A DNA stretch of 64,000 bases from Clostridiales bacterium (GCA_015055655.1 SVHW01000007.1:1-64000), one strand, 5' to 3'; shown: positions 28,001 to 38,607, counted from the first letter of the stretch. The notes: generated by a model not told the origin, from the sequence alone. Made by a program: numbers and translations.

Positions 28001-28351
28001 TCAAAGCTTTACGTCGATAACGTTGACGTTTACCGTATCGACAATCATGCCCGTAAAAGCTTCCACTTTGTATTTTATCGCCTCTTTCAGCGAATCGGCA
28101 ACGGCCGCAATCGACACGCCGTATTTGATAACGACGTACACGTCGATAAAAATTCTGTTGCCAAACGTGGTCACTTTAATACCGCGCCCCGCCCCGTCTT
28201 TTTTCAAAAGCAGCGCAAGCGTATCCGTAAAACGGCGCGAAACCATTTCCACTATCCCGTACGACTCGATAGCGGTATGAGAAGCGACCTTAGCAATAGC
28301 TAAGTCTGAAATGGAAATTTTGCCGTATGCGTTGTTGGTATTAACTGACAT
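28001..28351 (-). CDS. Asp23/Gls24 family envelope stress response protein
   Basis: YGKISISDLAIAKVASHTAIESYGIVEM...VDVYVVIKYGVSIAAVADSLKEAIKYKVEAFTGMIVDTVNVNV. Confidence 0.92.
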   Translation of the reverse strand: MSVNTNNAYGKISISDLAIAKVASHTAIESYGIVEMVSRRFTDTLALLLKKDGAGRGIKVTTFGNRIFIDVYVVIKYGVSIAAVADSLKEAIKYKVEAFTGMIVDTVNVNVIDVKL

Positions 28352-28589
28352 AAACTTTCTCCAAATATCTATTTCATTTTACACTATTTACTCTCTTTTG
28401 GCAAGCACTTTTCCAAAAATTTCGTAATATTTTTTATTTTTTGTTTTTTAGGGCGTATTTTTGATTGATTTTTCTTATTAAAAATGATATATTATTTATG
28501 CTTGTTTGTTCGCCCGCCCTTTTTTGTGGGCTGCAATAAGATATTTTATGCACAAAAAACGGAAAAATTATCCCAACGGAGGTGTTCAT

Positions 28590-28775
28590 ATGTCGAGAGT
28601 ATGCAATATTTGCGGTAAAGGTCAAGCTTCGGGCAACAACGTCAGCCACTCCAACCGTAAGACCAGAAGAACGTTCAAGGTAAACGTACAAAAAATTTCC
28701 TACGTGGAAGACGGTAAGGAAACGAACGGTTACGTTTGCGCTAGATGCATCAGAACGCTTAAAAAAGCTGACTAA
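28590..28775 (+). CDS. rpmB: 50S ribosomal protein L28
   Basis: [34 protein letters not shown]...[21 protein letters not shown] before ATG 28590. Confidence 0.96.
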   Translation: MSRVCNICGKGQASGNNVSHSNRKTRRTFKVNVQKISYVEDGKETNGYVCARCIRTLKKAD

Positions 28776-28796
28776 TCATCCTACATTACGTATCTT

Positions 28797-28827
28797 AAAA
28801 GCCGACTGTTTTTCAGTCGGCTTTTTG
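28797..28827 (+). terminator. rpmB terminator
   Basis: AAAAGCCGACTG-TTTTT-CAGTCGGCTTTTT. Confidence 0.85.
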
Positions 28828-28868
28828 CGTTATTGAAAAACCGAGCGATTATTTTCGCTCGGTTTTAT

Positions 28869-29522
28869 TTATGCTTTTAACTTGGCTATGCACGCCGCCC
28901 TATCGCTCGCTTTAAATACCGTGCTGCCCGCGACGATGACGTTTGCGCCCGCCGCCTTGATTTCTTCCACGTTCTCCTCCGTAACGCCCCCGTCGATTTC
29001 TATATCGATATCTTTGCCACTCTTTTCTACAATCGCCTTCACTTGACGGAGTTTGTCAAGCGCCTCGGGGATAAATTTCTGCCCGCCAAAACCGGGAAAA
29101 ACGCTCATTATCAGCACCATATCGCACATCGGGATAACGTCTGCTATTTTCTCCACGGGCGTATCGGGATTGATAACCGCGCCGCATTTTACCCCCGTTG
29201 ATTTGATAAGGCTTAATACTTCTTTTAAATTGTCTTGGCACGCCTCGTAATGCACGGTGATAATATCCGCGCCGGCTTTTGCAAAACGTTCTACGTATTT
29301 TTCGGGGTGCACAATCATCAAATGGCAATCGAGGGGCAATTTCGTGATTTTTCGCAAATCCTCCACCATTTTGATACCGAACGTAATATTGTTGACGAAC
29401 ACGCCGTCCATTACGTCGCAATGCACGACGTCTGCACCGCATTTTTCAAGCGATATTACCTCTTCTCCCATTTTGGAAAAATTCGCCGATAAAATTGACG
29501 GCGCTATTTGAATCCTTTTCAT
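28869..29522 (-). CDS. rpe: Ribulose-phosphate 3-epimerase
   Basis: IAPSILSANFSKMGEE, HCDVMDGVFVNNITFG, SVFPGFGGQKFI, EIDGGVTEENV. Confidence 0.96.
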   Translation of the reverse strand: MKRIQIAPSILSANFSKMGEEVISLEKCGADVVHCDVMDGVFVNNITFGIKMVEDLRKITKLPLDCHLMIVHPEKYVERFAKAGADIITVHYEACQDNLKEVLSLIKSTGVKCGAVINPDTPVEKIADVIPMCDMVLIMSVFPGFGGQKFIPEALDKLRQVKAIVEKSGKDIDIEIDGGVTEENVEEIKAAGANVIVAGSTVFKASDRAACIAKLKA

Positions 29523-29630
29523 AGCTTTTCTCCTATGCGTTTATAATTATTTCCCCTTTTTGGGGAATTTATTTTTCTCTATCGTGAAACGAGCAAGGGC
29601 AAGTTCCGTTTTTGCGAATAAGACGGCGCG

Positions 29631-30692
29631 CTATACGCGTTTCTCTTCTAAATAACGAACACGCAACTGGCCGCAAGCGCCACCTATATCCATCCCTATC
29701 TGTCGGCGTAGCGTTGCTGACAAACCGCCTTTTTCCAATCTGCCTAAAAAGCGATAGGCACTTTTATCGTCTAACGCCTTTAAATCGCGCTCTTTCACTT
29801 CGTTTAAGCGTATCAAATTCACGTGGCAGGGCTTGCCTTTCAGCAATTTTACCAACGCATCGGCGTGCGCCTCGTCGCAGTTTTCCCCAGCAATCAGCGT
29901 GTATTCAAAATAATATCTTCTGCCTGTTTTTTTAAAATACTCGTCACAAGCCTTTAAGATTTCAGCTATTTTATACGCTTTGGCGACGGGCATCGTTCTT
30001 GCCCGCGTTTCGTCGTCCGTAGCGTGCAACGAAACCGTTAAATTTAACGGGATACCTTCTTGGGCAAGCTGATACATTTTCGGCACGATACCGCACGTGG
30101 AAAGAGAAATATTTCTCGCGCTGATACACAGCCCGTCTTCGCTTGTTACGTTGCGTAAAAATTTTACCGTTTCGTCGTAATTATCCAACGGTTCGCCGCT
30201 GCCCATAAGCACCACGTTGGTGACTGCTCTACTCTCGCCGCCTTGTCCTTGCGCGTCTGCTTTATGCAACGCGTTTACCACAAGGATTTGAGATAATATC
30301 TCCCCCGACGTTAAATTGCGCACAAGTCCACCCAAAGTGGACGCGCAAAATTTACAACCCATACGGCAACCTACCTGCGTGGAAACGCATTGCGTATAAC
30401 CGTATTTGTATTTCATTAACACGCCTTCAATCAAATTTCCGTCGGCGAGTTCGAAAAGGTATTTCTCCGTGCCATCGACAGAAGTAAATATCTCTTTCAC
30501 CCGCACGGGTTTGTCCTCGTATTCTTCGCAAAGCTTTGCCTTAAAATCCTTGGAAAGCGAAGAAATTTCCGTAATCGCCTTGCCTTGCGTCAGCCCTTCA
30601 AACAGCTGTTTTGCGCGGAATTTTTTCTCGCCCAAGGAAAGCACCAACGCTTCCGTTTCGGCAAAATTCAAATCTTGTAAAATCTTTTTCAT
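29631..30692 (-). CDS. rlmN: 23S rRNA/tRNA adenine-C2 methyltransferase RlmN (radical SAM)
   Basis: VSTQVGCRMGCKFCASTLGGLVRNLT; MGSGEPLDNYD. Confidence 0.95.
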   Translation of the reverse strand: MKKILQDLNFAETEALVLSLGEKKFRAKQLFEGLTQGKAITEISSLSKDFKAKLCEEYEDKPVRVKEIFTSVDGTEKYLFELADGNLIEGVLMKYKYGYTQCVSTQVGCRMGCKFCASTLGGLVRNLTSGEILSQILVVNALHKADAQGQGGESRAVTNVVLMGSGEPLDNYDETVKFLRNVTSEDGLCISARNISLSTCGIVPKMYQLAQEGIPLNLTVSLHATDDETRARTMPVAKAYKIAEILKACDEYFKKTGRRYYFEYTLIAGENCDEAHADALVKLLKGKPCHVNLIRLNEVKERDLKALDDKSAYRFLGRLEKGGLSATLRRQIGMDIGGACGQLRVRYLEEKRV

Positions 30693-30697
30693 CGCGC

Positions 30698-31939
30698 TTA
30701 TTTCCTAACCATTTTACATACGTAAAAGCCTGCACCAAACGCCCTGTCGGGCAAAAATTGCAAGCCGTATTTTTTCTTATCGTGACAGAGTGGACTGTCG
30801 ATTTTCTCCACCGCATAATCGGGATTTGCTTTCAAAAAATCCGCCACGATTTTATCGTTTTCCCCTTCGAAAAGCGAACAGGTGGAATAGTACAACGCGC
30901 CGCCTTTTTTCACGTATTTGCTACACGTGGAAAGTATTCTTTTTTGCGCCTTCTCTAACGCTGCGAAATCCTCTTTCTTGCGGAATATCTTGATGTCGGG
31001 GTTTTCGCTTACCGTGCCAAATCCCGAACAGGGAACGTCGCATAATACGCCGTCGAAACGTTCTTCGTACGCCCCATCAAATTCGCCGCTGTCCTTTTGA
31101 AATTCGGTGACGTTTTCTACGCCCATACGCGATTTGTATTGCGAAATCAATTCTACCCTATGCCCGTGCAATTCGAAAGAGGTTACCTTGCTGCATTTTT
31201 TGGCAAGCAACACCGATTTCCCACCCGGCGCGGCGCAAGCGTCCAGCAAGTTTTCACAAGGGGAAACGCAATCGCAAATGGCGATGCTGCCTATCGATTG
31301 AAAGGTGTAATCCCCTTTATCAAACCCTTCGTCACGCACGAAATTTTCAAAGATGTAATTGCCGTATTTTTGCGAAAAGGGCGTTTGCAAATGCGCTCTT
31401 TCCAAATACGCCTCCGCGTCGCGTTCAAAACGCACGCTTACCCCAGCCGAAGCAGCAGCGGCTATCCCTTTCGCCCTGTCGCCGTATTCCTTTTTCAACC
31501 ACTCGTACGCGTACAAGGGATAAGAACAAGCCAACGCCTCGCCCTCGTTTCCCTTGGGCAATTTTTTATCCGTTTCTTCTTTATTGAAACGGCGTAAAAA
31601 AGCGTTGACAAAACCGCTGACGCCGCTTTTGCCCAGCTTTTTGCAAAGACTGACGGCAAGGTCGGTTACCATATACCGCTTTTTATCCATAAAAAGCAGC
31701 ATATACAGCGATATTTTTAATAAAATTCTCACAACGGGTTTCGGCGTTTTATCCGCATTGCTCTTGATACAAAACTCTAAATACCCGTCGTTTTCCAAAA
31801 CGCCGTACACGATTTTGACCGTGCGAGAACGGTACTGCTCCTCAATATACGTATCCGCAATCGCTTGCTTGACGTGCGCGCCACCTTGATAAATTTTCGT
31901 TAGAATTTGAAAGGGGTCGTAAATGGGATTACTCAGCAT
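30698..31939 (-). CDS. rsmB: 16S rRNA (cytosine(967)-C5)-methyltransferase
   Basis: LLDACAAPGGKSVLLA; CDVPCSGFGTVSENPDIK; YYSTCSLFEGEN. Confidence 0.9.
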   Translation of the reverse strand: MLSNPIYDPFQILTKIYQGGAHVKQAIADTYIEEQYRSRTVKIVYGVLENDGYLEFCIKSNADKTPKPVVRILLKISLYMLLFMDKKRYMVTDLAVSLCKKLGKSGVSGFVNAFLRRFNKEETDKKLPKGNEGEALACSYPLYAYEWLKKEYGDRAKGIAAAASAGVSVRFERDAEAYLERAHLQTPFSQKYGNYIFENFVRDEGFDKGDYTFQSIGSIAICDCVSPCENLLDACAAPGGKSVLLAKKCSKVTSFELHGHRVELISQYKSRMGVENVTEFQKDSGEFDGAYEERFDGVLCDVPCSGFGTVSENPDIKIFRKKEDFAALEKAQKRILSTCSKYVKKGGALYYSTCSLFEGENDKIVADFLKANPDYAVEKIDSPLCHDKKKYGLQFLPDRAFGAGFYVCKMVRK

Positions 31940-32882
31940 AGAATACCTGCCCTTTTTGCGCCTTTCTGCCGTTGAGAAAATCGCCGCCGCCCATCACTTT
32001 GCCGCCTGCCGCTTGCACTTGCAACAGTTTCACCGCGCCGTCGCCGCATTTGACAAGCAAACCACGTTTTACTTTATCGGTAAGCACTTCGCCACATTTT
32101 GCGTTTTCCGCAAGCGCCTTTTCCTCCTCGGTAAGCACGGCTTTTTCCGCCAAATACACGTTGATTTTTACGTCGCCAAGCTGCGTATACGCCAAAGGCG
32201 CAGGGTTCATACCGCGCACCAAATCGACGATTTCTTTCGCACTTTTCGTGAAATCGATTTTCCCCTGTTCTTTGTTGATTTTCCGTACGATACGGACGCC
32301 CTCTTCCGCTTGTTTTTCCAGCGTATAGCCGCCCTTTTCTATTATTTCCAAGCTTTTTACAATCAAATCCGCGCCAATGGCGGAAAGACGGGCGGAAAGC
32401 TCCCCATACGTTTCCGTGGGCGTAATCTCCGTCTTATCTACACATAAAATATCACCGCAATCGAGCCCAAGCTGCGTTTGCATAATCGATACGCCCGTTT
32501 CTTTTTCCCCGTTTACGATACAGCTTTGAATGGGCGAAGCGCCGCGATAAAAGGGCAACAACCCCGCGTGAATATTCCATACCCCTTTGGGAAAACAATC
32601 GAGCACCGCTTGCGTTAAAATTTGTCCGTATGCGCAAGTGACCATAACGTCTGCGTTGAACGATTGCAACGTGGAAATTTCTTCTTTGATTTTTGCAGGT
32701 TGAAAGACGGGTATCCCTTTTTCGAGCGCGAAAACTTTGACGGGGGGCGGCGTAAGCGTACCCTTCCGTCCTTGCGGTTTGTCCGCTTGCGTTACTACGC
32801 CGACAACGTCAAAACCACGCTCGATAATTTTTTGTAAAGGCAATACCGCAAAATCGGGTGTGCCTGCAAATAGAATTTTCAT
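31929..32882 (-). CDS. fmt: Methionyl-tRNA formyltransferase
   Basis: ILFAGTPDFAV; VVTQADKPQGRK; NIHAGLLPFYRGASPIQ. Confidence 0.96.
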   Translation of the reverse strand: MKILFAGTPDFAVLPLQKIIERGFDVVGVVTQADKPQGRKGTLTPPPVKVFALEKGIPVFQPAKIKEEISTLQSFNADVMVTCAYGQILTQAVLDCFPKGVWNIHAGLLPFYRGASPIQSCIVNGEKETGVSIMQTQLGLDCGDILCVDKTEITPTETYGELSARLSAIGADLIVKSLEIIEKGGYTLEKQAEEGVRIVRKINKEQGKIDFTKSAKEIVDLVRGMNPAPLAYTQLGDVKINVYLAEKAVLTEEEKALAENAKCGEVLTDKVKRGLLVKCGDGAVKLLQVQAAGGKVMGGGDFLNGRKAQKGQVFYAE

Positions 32883-32885
32883 ATG

Positions 32886-33338
32886 TTATGCTCTCTCAAT
32901 TTCCGTTGCTTTATCGATGTATAAAATACCGTCTAAATGGTCGGTTTCGTGACAAATCGCGCGTGCGAAAAAGCCTTTGGCTTTTAAGACGTGTTTTTCG
33001 CCGTATCTATCTTGATAAGCAAGCGTTAAGCGCATAGGACGATTGACGACGCCTTGTTTTCCGCGTACGGAAAGACAGCCTTCCCAGCCCGCTTGTTCCC
33101 CTTTTTGGGAAAGGATTACGGGATTGATAAACTCAAAATACCCCTCGTCCACGTCCACCACGCAAACACGGCGCAAAACGCCCACCTGCGGCGCGGCAAG
33201 CCCAGCGCCTTGTTCCTTTTTCACCGTGTCTTTCATATCGTCTAACAACTTCCAAAGCGACGCGTCAAACGTATCCACAGGAAAACATTTTTGTCTTAAT
33301 ACGTCGTCGCCGACTTGTACTACGTTTCTAATCGCCAT
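32886..33338 (-). CDS. def: Peptide deformylase
   Basis: GAGLAAPQVG; EGCLSVRG; CHETDHLDGILYID. Confidence 0.95.
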   Translation of the reverse strand: MAIRNVVQVGDDVLRQKCFPVDTFDASLWKLLDDMKDTVKKEQGAGLAAPQVGVLRRVCVVDVDEGYFEFINPVILSQKGEQAGWEGCLSVRGKQGVVNRPMRLTLAYQDRYGEKHVLKAKGFFARAICHETDHLDGILYIDKATEIERA

Positions 33339-33365
33339 AATGTTTCTCCTTATTATCGCCAACCG

Positions 33366-35540
33366 TCAACTTAAATTGACGGGATTTTCTTCCACGCTCA
33401 CCAGCACGTCTTTCGTCCGCGCTTGCGCGCAAGCATCGTAAATTTCGGGCAGCACGCCCGTATCGCAAAGCCGCATCAAAACTTGATAACGGTGCTTATT
33501 TTGTATCCGTTTTATCGGCGAGCGCATCTTATTGAAAAACAGGAATTTTTCAGGGTTATCCGTATATAATTTCTCCAACGCGAAATATACGTCTTTGAGC
33601 GCTTCCAACGTCTTTTTATCGTCTTCCCCCGTAACGAGGACACGAACGATTTTGGAAAACGGCGGAAACATCATCGCCGCGCGCAGGGAAATCTCGTTGT
33701 TGTAAAACCCAGCGTAATCGTACGCCGTTGCAAAGCGCAATACCTCGTTTTCAGGGTCGAACGTCTGCAAAACGACCTTGCCCTTTTCTTCTGCCCTGCC
33801 GCTTCTTCCTGCCACCTGCGTAATCAACTGAAATGTCCGCTCCCCACTTCTGTAATCGGAAAAATGCAAACTCATATCCGCGTCCAAAATCCCCACCAGC
33901 GTTACGGACGGGAAATCGTGCCCCTTGGCAATCATCTGCGTTCCCACCAAAATATCCGCTTTCTTCTCCGCGAACGTTTTAAGGATTTTGTAATGCCCTT
34001 CTTTACCACTCGTCGTGTCGTTGTCCATACGCAAAATCCGCGCCGTCGGGTATAACTTTTGCAACTCGGCAACGATGCGTTGCGTCCCCGTGCCAGCGTA
34101 CGACAGTTTCTTGCCGCCGCAATCGGGACACGAAGAAAGCATCGAATAACGCATACCGCAATAGTGACATTTTAACGCGTCTTCGTCTTTATGATAGGTG
34201 AGCGATACGTCGCAATGTTCGCATTTGGCTACGTAACCGCACTCCTTACAAATCACCGTTTGGGAATACCCTCTACGGTTTAAAAATAATATTGCTTGTT
34301 TATCCGTCGATAAACATTTTTCTATCTCTTCTTTTAGCGGCGTGGAGAAAGAAGAGTTGTTGCCCCTTCGCACTTCTCGTCGCATATCCGCAATAATTAC
34401 TTCGGGAAGAGGACGACGATTGATACGCTTTTCCAAACGGATTAACGAAAACTCCCCGTCGTTCGCTTTTTTATAGGTATCTACCGACGGCGTTGCGCTG
34501 CCAAGCACCAATTTACAACCGTTCTTCTTCGCGCGAAGCAACGCCACGTCGAACGTATTGTATCTGGGCGCGGATTCGCTGGAATAACTGGAATCGTGTT
34601 CCTCGTCGATGATGATAACGCCGATATTTTCCATCGGCGCAAATATCGCGCTTCTTGCACCTATCGCAATTTTCGCCTCGCCCGTGCGAAGACGCCACCA
34701 CTCGTCAAACCTTTCGCCTGCGGACAGCCCGCTGTGCAGTATCGCCGCGTTTTTGCCAAACCTCGCCCGAAGCTGGGAAAGCATTTGCGGCGTCAGGGAA
34801 ATTTCAGGCACCAAGAATATCGAGCTTTGTCCTTTTTGCAAACACTCTGCAATCAACGTTAAATAAATTTCCGTTTTACCGCTGCCCGTGACGCCGTGCA
34901 AAAGCTGTACCGTACGGCTGTCCGTGCGTATCGTATGCACCGCCCTTTCTTGGTCTTCGGTGAGCACCCGTTTTATCTTTTCCCCTTCGACGCTCTTATA
35001 CGGGTCGCGCAAAATTTGTTCCTTCGTGATTTTCACGTAGCCTTTTTTCGCCAAACCGCTGACGCCGCCGGGGAAAAGGCTGTTTAACTGCGCGCAATCG
35101 CTTTTGCCGTTTTGCGATAAATACTCCGCCGCGCCCAGTTGGTTTTTCGCCGTTTTGGAAAGTTTCATCTCCGCAATATCTACCGCAAGTTCGGCGTAGT
35201 TGCGCGTCAGTTCCCGCACCTTGCCCGTACGCATTTCCGTCGGCAAAAACAAACGGAGCGTCAACGCTTTTGGCACGCGATAACGCGCCGTCAGCTTTTC
35301 CGCAAGGGAAAGGCACTCTTTGTTTAAGGCAGGCAGTTCGTCGCTGGTGGGCAAGATTTTTTTCAGTTTTTCAATCGGGTAAGCAGAGGTTTCCTTCAAG
35401 CGCATTACAAAACCCGTCACGATTTTGCCGCCAAAGGGCGCGCGGACACGGCTGCCGACGACGGTGTTCTCGTCGCAGAGATAATCGAATATTCTGTCCG
35501 TTTCACTCGCCGCGATGTCGACGATGACTTCCGCTATCAT
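33366..35540 (-). CDS. priA: Primosomal protein N' (replication restart helicase)
   Basis: LLHGVTGSGKTEIYL; DEEHDSSY; zinc-binding CKECGYVAKCEHCDVSLTYH...CHYCGM; QVAGRSGR. Confidence 0.96.
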   Translation of the reverse strand: MIAEVIVDIAASETDRIFDYLCDENTVVGSRVRAPFGGKIVTGFVMRLKETSAYPIEKLKKILPTSDELPALNKECLSLAEKLTARYRVPKALTLRLFLPTEMRTGKVRELTRNYAELAVDIAEMKLSKTAKNQLGAAEYLSQNGKSDCAQLNSLFPGGVSGLAKKGYVKITKEQILRDPYKSVEGEKIKRVLTEDQERAVHTIRTDSRTVQLLHGVTGSGKTEIYLTLIAECLQKGQSSIFLVPEISLTPQMLSQLRARFGKNAAILHSGLSAGERFDEWWRLRTGEAKIAIGARSAIFAPMENIGVIIIDEEHDSSYSSESAPRYNTFDVALLRAKKNGCKLVLGSATPSVDTYKKANDGEFSLIRLEKRINRRPLPEVIIADMRREVRRGNNSSFSTPLKEEIEKCLSTDKQAILFLNRRGYSQTVICKECGYVAKCEHCDVSLTYHKDEDALKCHYCGMRYSMLSSCPDCGGKKLSYAGTGTQRIVAELQKLYPTARILRMDNDTTSGKEGHYKILKTFAEKKADILVGTQMIAKGHDFPSVTLVGILDADMSLHFSDYRSGERTFQLITQVAGRSGRAEEKGKVVLQTFDPENEVLRFATAYDYAGFYNNEISLRAAMMFPPFSKIVRVLVTGEDDKKTLEALKDVYFALEKLYTDNPEKFLFFNKMRSPIKRIQNKHRYQVLMRLCDTGVLPEIYDACAQARTKDVLVSVEENPVNLS

Positions 35541-35594
35541 ACGCTTGCCCTCTCTTAGACAAAAATTGCCCCGTCTTTCGCGAGGCAATTTTTA

Positions 35595-35816
35595 TTAGTC
35601 TTTCGCAATCACCACTTTGCCGTCTGCAATATCTTTGCAAGCGGAAAGCAGTTCTTTATCCTTCCCCATCGAATCGGTGATACCTGCGTTCTTTTCCGTT
35701 TCAATGATTTGGCGCGCGCGTTTCGCCGCAACCGTGCAAAGCGCGTAACGGCTGATAGGTTCTTCTTCCGTGCCAAGTTTTCTAATCATTACGTCTACAG
35801 AAGGTTCGTTAATCAT
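35595..35816 (-). CDS. rpoZ: DNA-directed RNA polymerase omega subunit
   Basis: MINEPSVDVMIRKLGTEEEPISRYALCTVAAKRARQI; adjacent to gmk. Confidence 0.9.
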   Translation of the reverse strand: MINEPSVDVMIRKLGTEEEPISRYALCTVAAKRARQIIETEKNAGITDSMGKDKELLSACKDIADGKVVIAKD

Positions 35817-35846
35817 ATCTTTTTACTCTCCTTTATTTGTCTTTAT

Positions 35847-36404
35847 TCATTTCGATTCGTCTTCGTCTATCACGTTGGAAAGGGCGGTTATCGCCGTTTC
35901 CAAATCGTCGTTGATGATAACGTAATCGTATTTGTCTTGTTGAGATAATTCGTACGAAATGCGTTGCATACGGTTTGCAATCTCTTCGTCCGTTTCCGTG
36001 CCCCTGCCTTTCAAGCGACGCTCTAATTCTTCCATACTCGGCGGAGCTATCATCACCAGCACGCTTTCGGGAAAAGCTTTTTTTGCGTTGAGCGCGCCTA
36101 CTACGTCAATTTCCAAAATTACGTGCTTTTGTTTTAACTGTTCTCTTACGAACGATTTCGGCGTGCCGTAGAAATTGCCAAAATGCTCGTCGTGTTCTAA
36201 AAAATCGTCCTCTTCGATACGGCGAAGGAATTCTTCCTTGCTTAAAAAGTAATACTCTCTGCCGTGGATTTCGCCCTCTCTCGGCGCGCGCGTCGTGCAG
36301 GAAACGGATTCCACGACGTCCTCTCTACGCTTTGTGAGCGTTTTGACAATCGTCCCTTTTCCTACCCCCGACGGGCCGCTGACTACGATAAGTTTTCCTT
36401 TCAT
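35847..36404 (-). CDS. gmk: Guanylate kinase
   Basis: MKGKLIVVSGPSGVGKGTIV; SCTTRAPREGEIHGREYYFLS. Confidence 0.96.
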   Translation of the reverse strand: MKGKLIVVSGPSGVGKGTIVKTLTKRREDVVESVSCTTRAPREGEIHGREYYFLSKEEFLRRIEEDDFLEHDEHFGNFYGTPKSFVREQLKQKHVILEIDVVGALNAKKAFPESVLVMIAPPSMEELERRLKGRGTETDEEIANRMQRISYELSQQDKYDYVIINDDLETAITALSNVIDEDESK

Positions 36405-36417
36405 TGTTCTTCCCGTC

Positions 36418-37293
36418 TTATTCGATATTTTGTACTTGTTCGCGGATTTTCTCAATCTCGTTTTTGAGCGCCAAACCAAGTTTCGTGATGGCTACGTCGT
36501 TGCTCTTGGAACAAGTGGTGTTCGCCTCGCGGTTGAACTCTTGCACCAAGAAATCGAGCTTTCTACCCACAACGCCTTCTTTGCAAATATCTCTAAACTG
36601 CGCTATGTGCGAACGCAAACGGGTGAGCTCTTCGTCGATATTGCTCTTGTCGGCAAATACGGCGACTTCGGTGAGGATTCTCCCCTCGTCAATGTTTGCG
36701 CCGTCTAAATATTCTTGTACCCGAGCAAAAATTTTATCCTTATGCTCTTTGGCAATCATCGGCGCACGCTCTTCAATTTGCCCCACGAGCGTTTCTATCG
36801 TGCTTACGCGCGAAAGCATATCCGCCTGCAACTTTTCCCCTTCGATAAGACGCATTGCGTTGAGATTTTCAAGCGCTTGTTCCAAAGCGACGTATAACGC
36901 GTTGATAAGCGTTTCGTCTAACGTTTGCACGTCGTCCTGTTTCAAAACGTCGGGATAACGGAGCACGGAAGAAAGCGTGATATCGTCCGTCAAATCGGGG
37001 AAAGCAGCTTTCATTTGTTTTGCCGCCGCCACGTAAGAGCTTGCCACCGCCATATCGATAGAAAGCGCGGTGTCCTTTTCCCGTTTGTCCTTAAAGGAAA
37101 TGAATAAATCTACGTGACCGCGCGTCATCCTTTCACGCACTTTGCCACGGATAATTTCCTCGTACGCAGCAAACAGCCTCGGCGCTTTTACGGTGACGTC
37201 CAAATAACGGTTGTTCACCGTCTTCATTTCACAAGTCAGTTCTACACCGTTCTCTTCATACGTTCCTTTGCCGTAGCCGGTCATACTCCACAT
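36418..37293 (-). CDS. yicC: YicC family endoribonuclease/stress protein
   Basis: MWSMTGYGKG N-terminus; C-terminal KLDFLVQEFNREANTTCSKSNDVAIT. Confidence 0.93.
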   Translation of the reverse strand: MWSMTGYGKGTYEENGVELTCEMKTVNNRYLDVTVKAPRLFAAYEEIIRGKVRERMTRGHVDLFISFKDKREKDTALSIDMAVASSYVAAAKQMKAAFPDLTDDITLSSVLRYPDVLKQDDVQTLDETLINALYVALEQALENLNAMRLIEGEKLQADMLSRVSTIETLVGQIEERAPMIAKEHKDKIFARVQEYLDGANIDEGRILTEVAVFADKSNIDEELTRLRSHIAQFRDICKEGVVGRKLDFLVQEFNREANTTCSKSNDVAITKLGLALKNEIEKIREQVQNIE

Positions 37294-37424
37294 ACGTTTT
37301 ATCCTCTTACGCACATACTAACCCATTTTCATAGGTTATACCATTATAGCAAATAAAAAGGAAAATTTCAAGTGGTATTGCCCTTTCTTTTTCCCCTTTT
37401 TCTATTTTTTTAATAAAAAAATAT

Positions 37425-37453
37425 CTCGCACGCGTGTAATTCACGCGTGCGAG
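37425..37453 (-). terminator. Terminator hairpin
   Basis: CTCGCACGCGTG-TAATT-CACGCGTGCGAG with a T run on the minus-strand side. Confidence 0.75.
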
Positions 37454-37480
37454 GGTGTGCGTTTTGGTCTTTAAGGCGTT

Positions 37481-38542
37481 TTATTTTCCCCAATCTTTAT
37501 CTTCGTAAGGGGTATTTTCTACGCCTTTATCTTGCAATTTTTTAACCATCCTATCAAGCTTACCTTTCCACATTTTCTTAAACCATTTGGTCTTCCCAAA
37601 CCATTTTACAAGTGTGGGGCTAATAGCGTAATAGACACGAATAAAAGCGCGCCCGTACCAAGTAGCGCCAAGCGTATCGTCACGATAACGACGGAGCGTC
37701 CAAACCTGCGGACAATCGTACGACCCGTAAACACAAGTTGCTACGTAGCAACCCTTTGACTTGTTAACTTCAGGTGCTTGATAATCAGGGTCATATTCTT
37801 TTATCTTATCGCCATAACTTTCAACAATATTTTTATCGATTTCTTTTTTCGCAAAAACATTTGCACGCATTAAACGTATTAATTGCTCATACTCTTCTAT
37901 TCCGACTTTCCAACAAGGAACAGCTATCTCTTTTCCATACAAGTCACCAAAATATTTAATTAAACAGTCCCCATAATTATATAACACGTCGCTTGCCGCA
38001 CAGCAATGATAAATACATTCATATGCACTTGCATTGGTGAATCTCAGATAGTGATTTCTTGCTGCATTAAATAGCATTTGAGAAATACTTATCAATCTAT
38101 CTTTTATTTCATCAACAGCTTTTCTTCTTTCTTCCTCATCAGACACGTTATCTTTGATTAATTGTACAACCGAATCTTCGCAATTACGCAGCTTAATAGC
38201 AGCATCACGAATACCCCCAATTTTACAACACATCGTTTGAAAATACACCGTATAGAAGTTTGCCTCCCAACTTGCAGGGTCCTTTATGATAATTTGACTG
38301 TAATATTTTTCCGCGTTTTCGCTATTGTTATCGTCCCTTGCGCGTCTTGCTATTTGGTATAAATTTGCCAATTCGTTTGAATCGTCAACCGTTACCGTCC
38401 CTTGTACGTCAACGGTTCCCTCAATCGTCATTTTCTTTGCTTCTTCAAGAGAATATTTTATCCCGCACGCTTGACAAACAAAAAAGCCGTCTATTTTCAC
38501 CAAATCCGTGCCACCACACATTTCACAAACCAACTGTTTCAT
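37481..38542 (-). CDS. TFIIB-type zinc-ribbon protein with C-terminal CFI-box-like region
   Basis: CEMCGGTDLVKIDGFFVCQACG; C-terminal GCYVATCVYGSYDCPQVWTLRRYRDDTLGATWYGRAFIRVYYAISPTLVKWFG. Confidence 0.75.
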   Translation of the reverse strand: MKQLVCEMCGGTDLVKIDGFFVCQACGIKYSLEEAKKMTIEGTVDVQGTVTVDDSNELANLYQIARRARDDNNSENAEKYYSQIIIKDPASWEANFYTVYFQTMCCKIGGIRDAAIKLRNCEDSVVQLIKDNVSDEEERRKAVDEIKDRLISISQMLFNAARNHYLRFTNASAYECIYHCCAASDVLYNYGDCLIKYFGDLYGKEIAVPCWKVGIEEYEQLIRLMRANVFAKKEIDKNIVESYGDKIKEYDPDYQAPEVNKSKGCYVATCVYGSYDCPQVWTLRRYRDDTLGATWYGRAFIRVYYAISPTLVKWFGKTKWFKKMWKGKLDRMVKKLQDKGVENTPYEDKDWGK

Positions 38543-38607
38543 CGTTTTCTCCTTTGTTTTCCTTGACAACTGTGTCCCTCATATTTCCTACTGCAATCGT
38601 CAAATAT

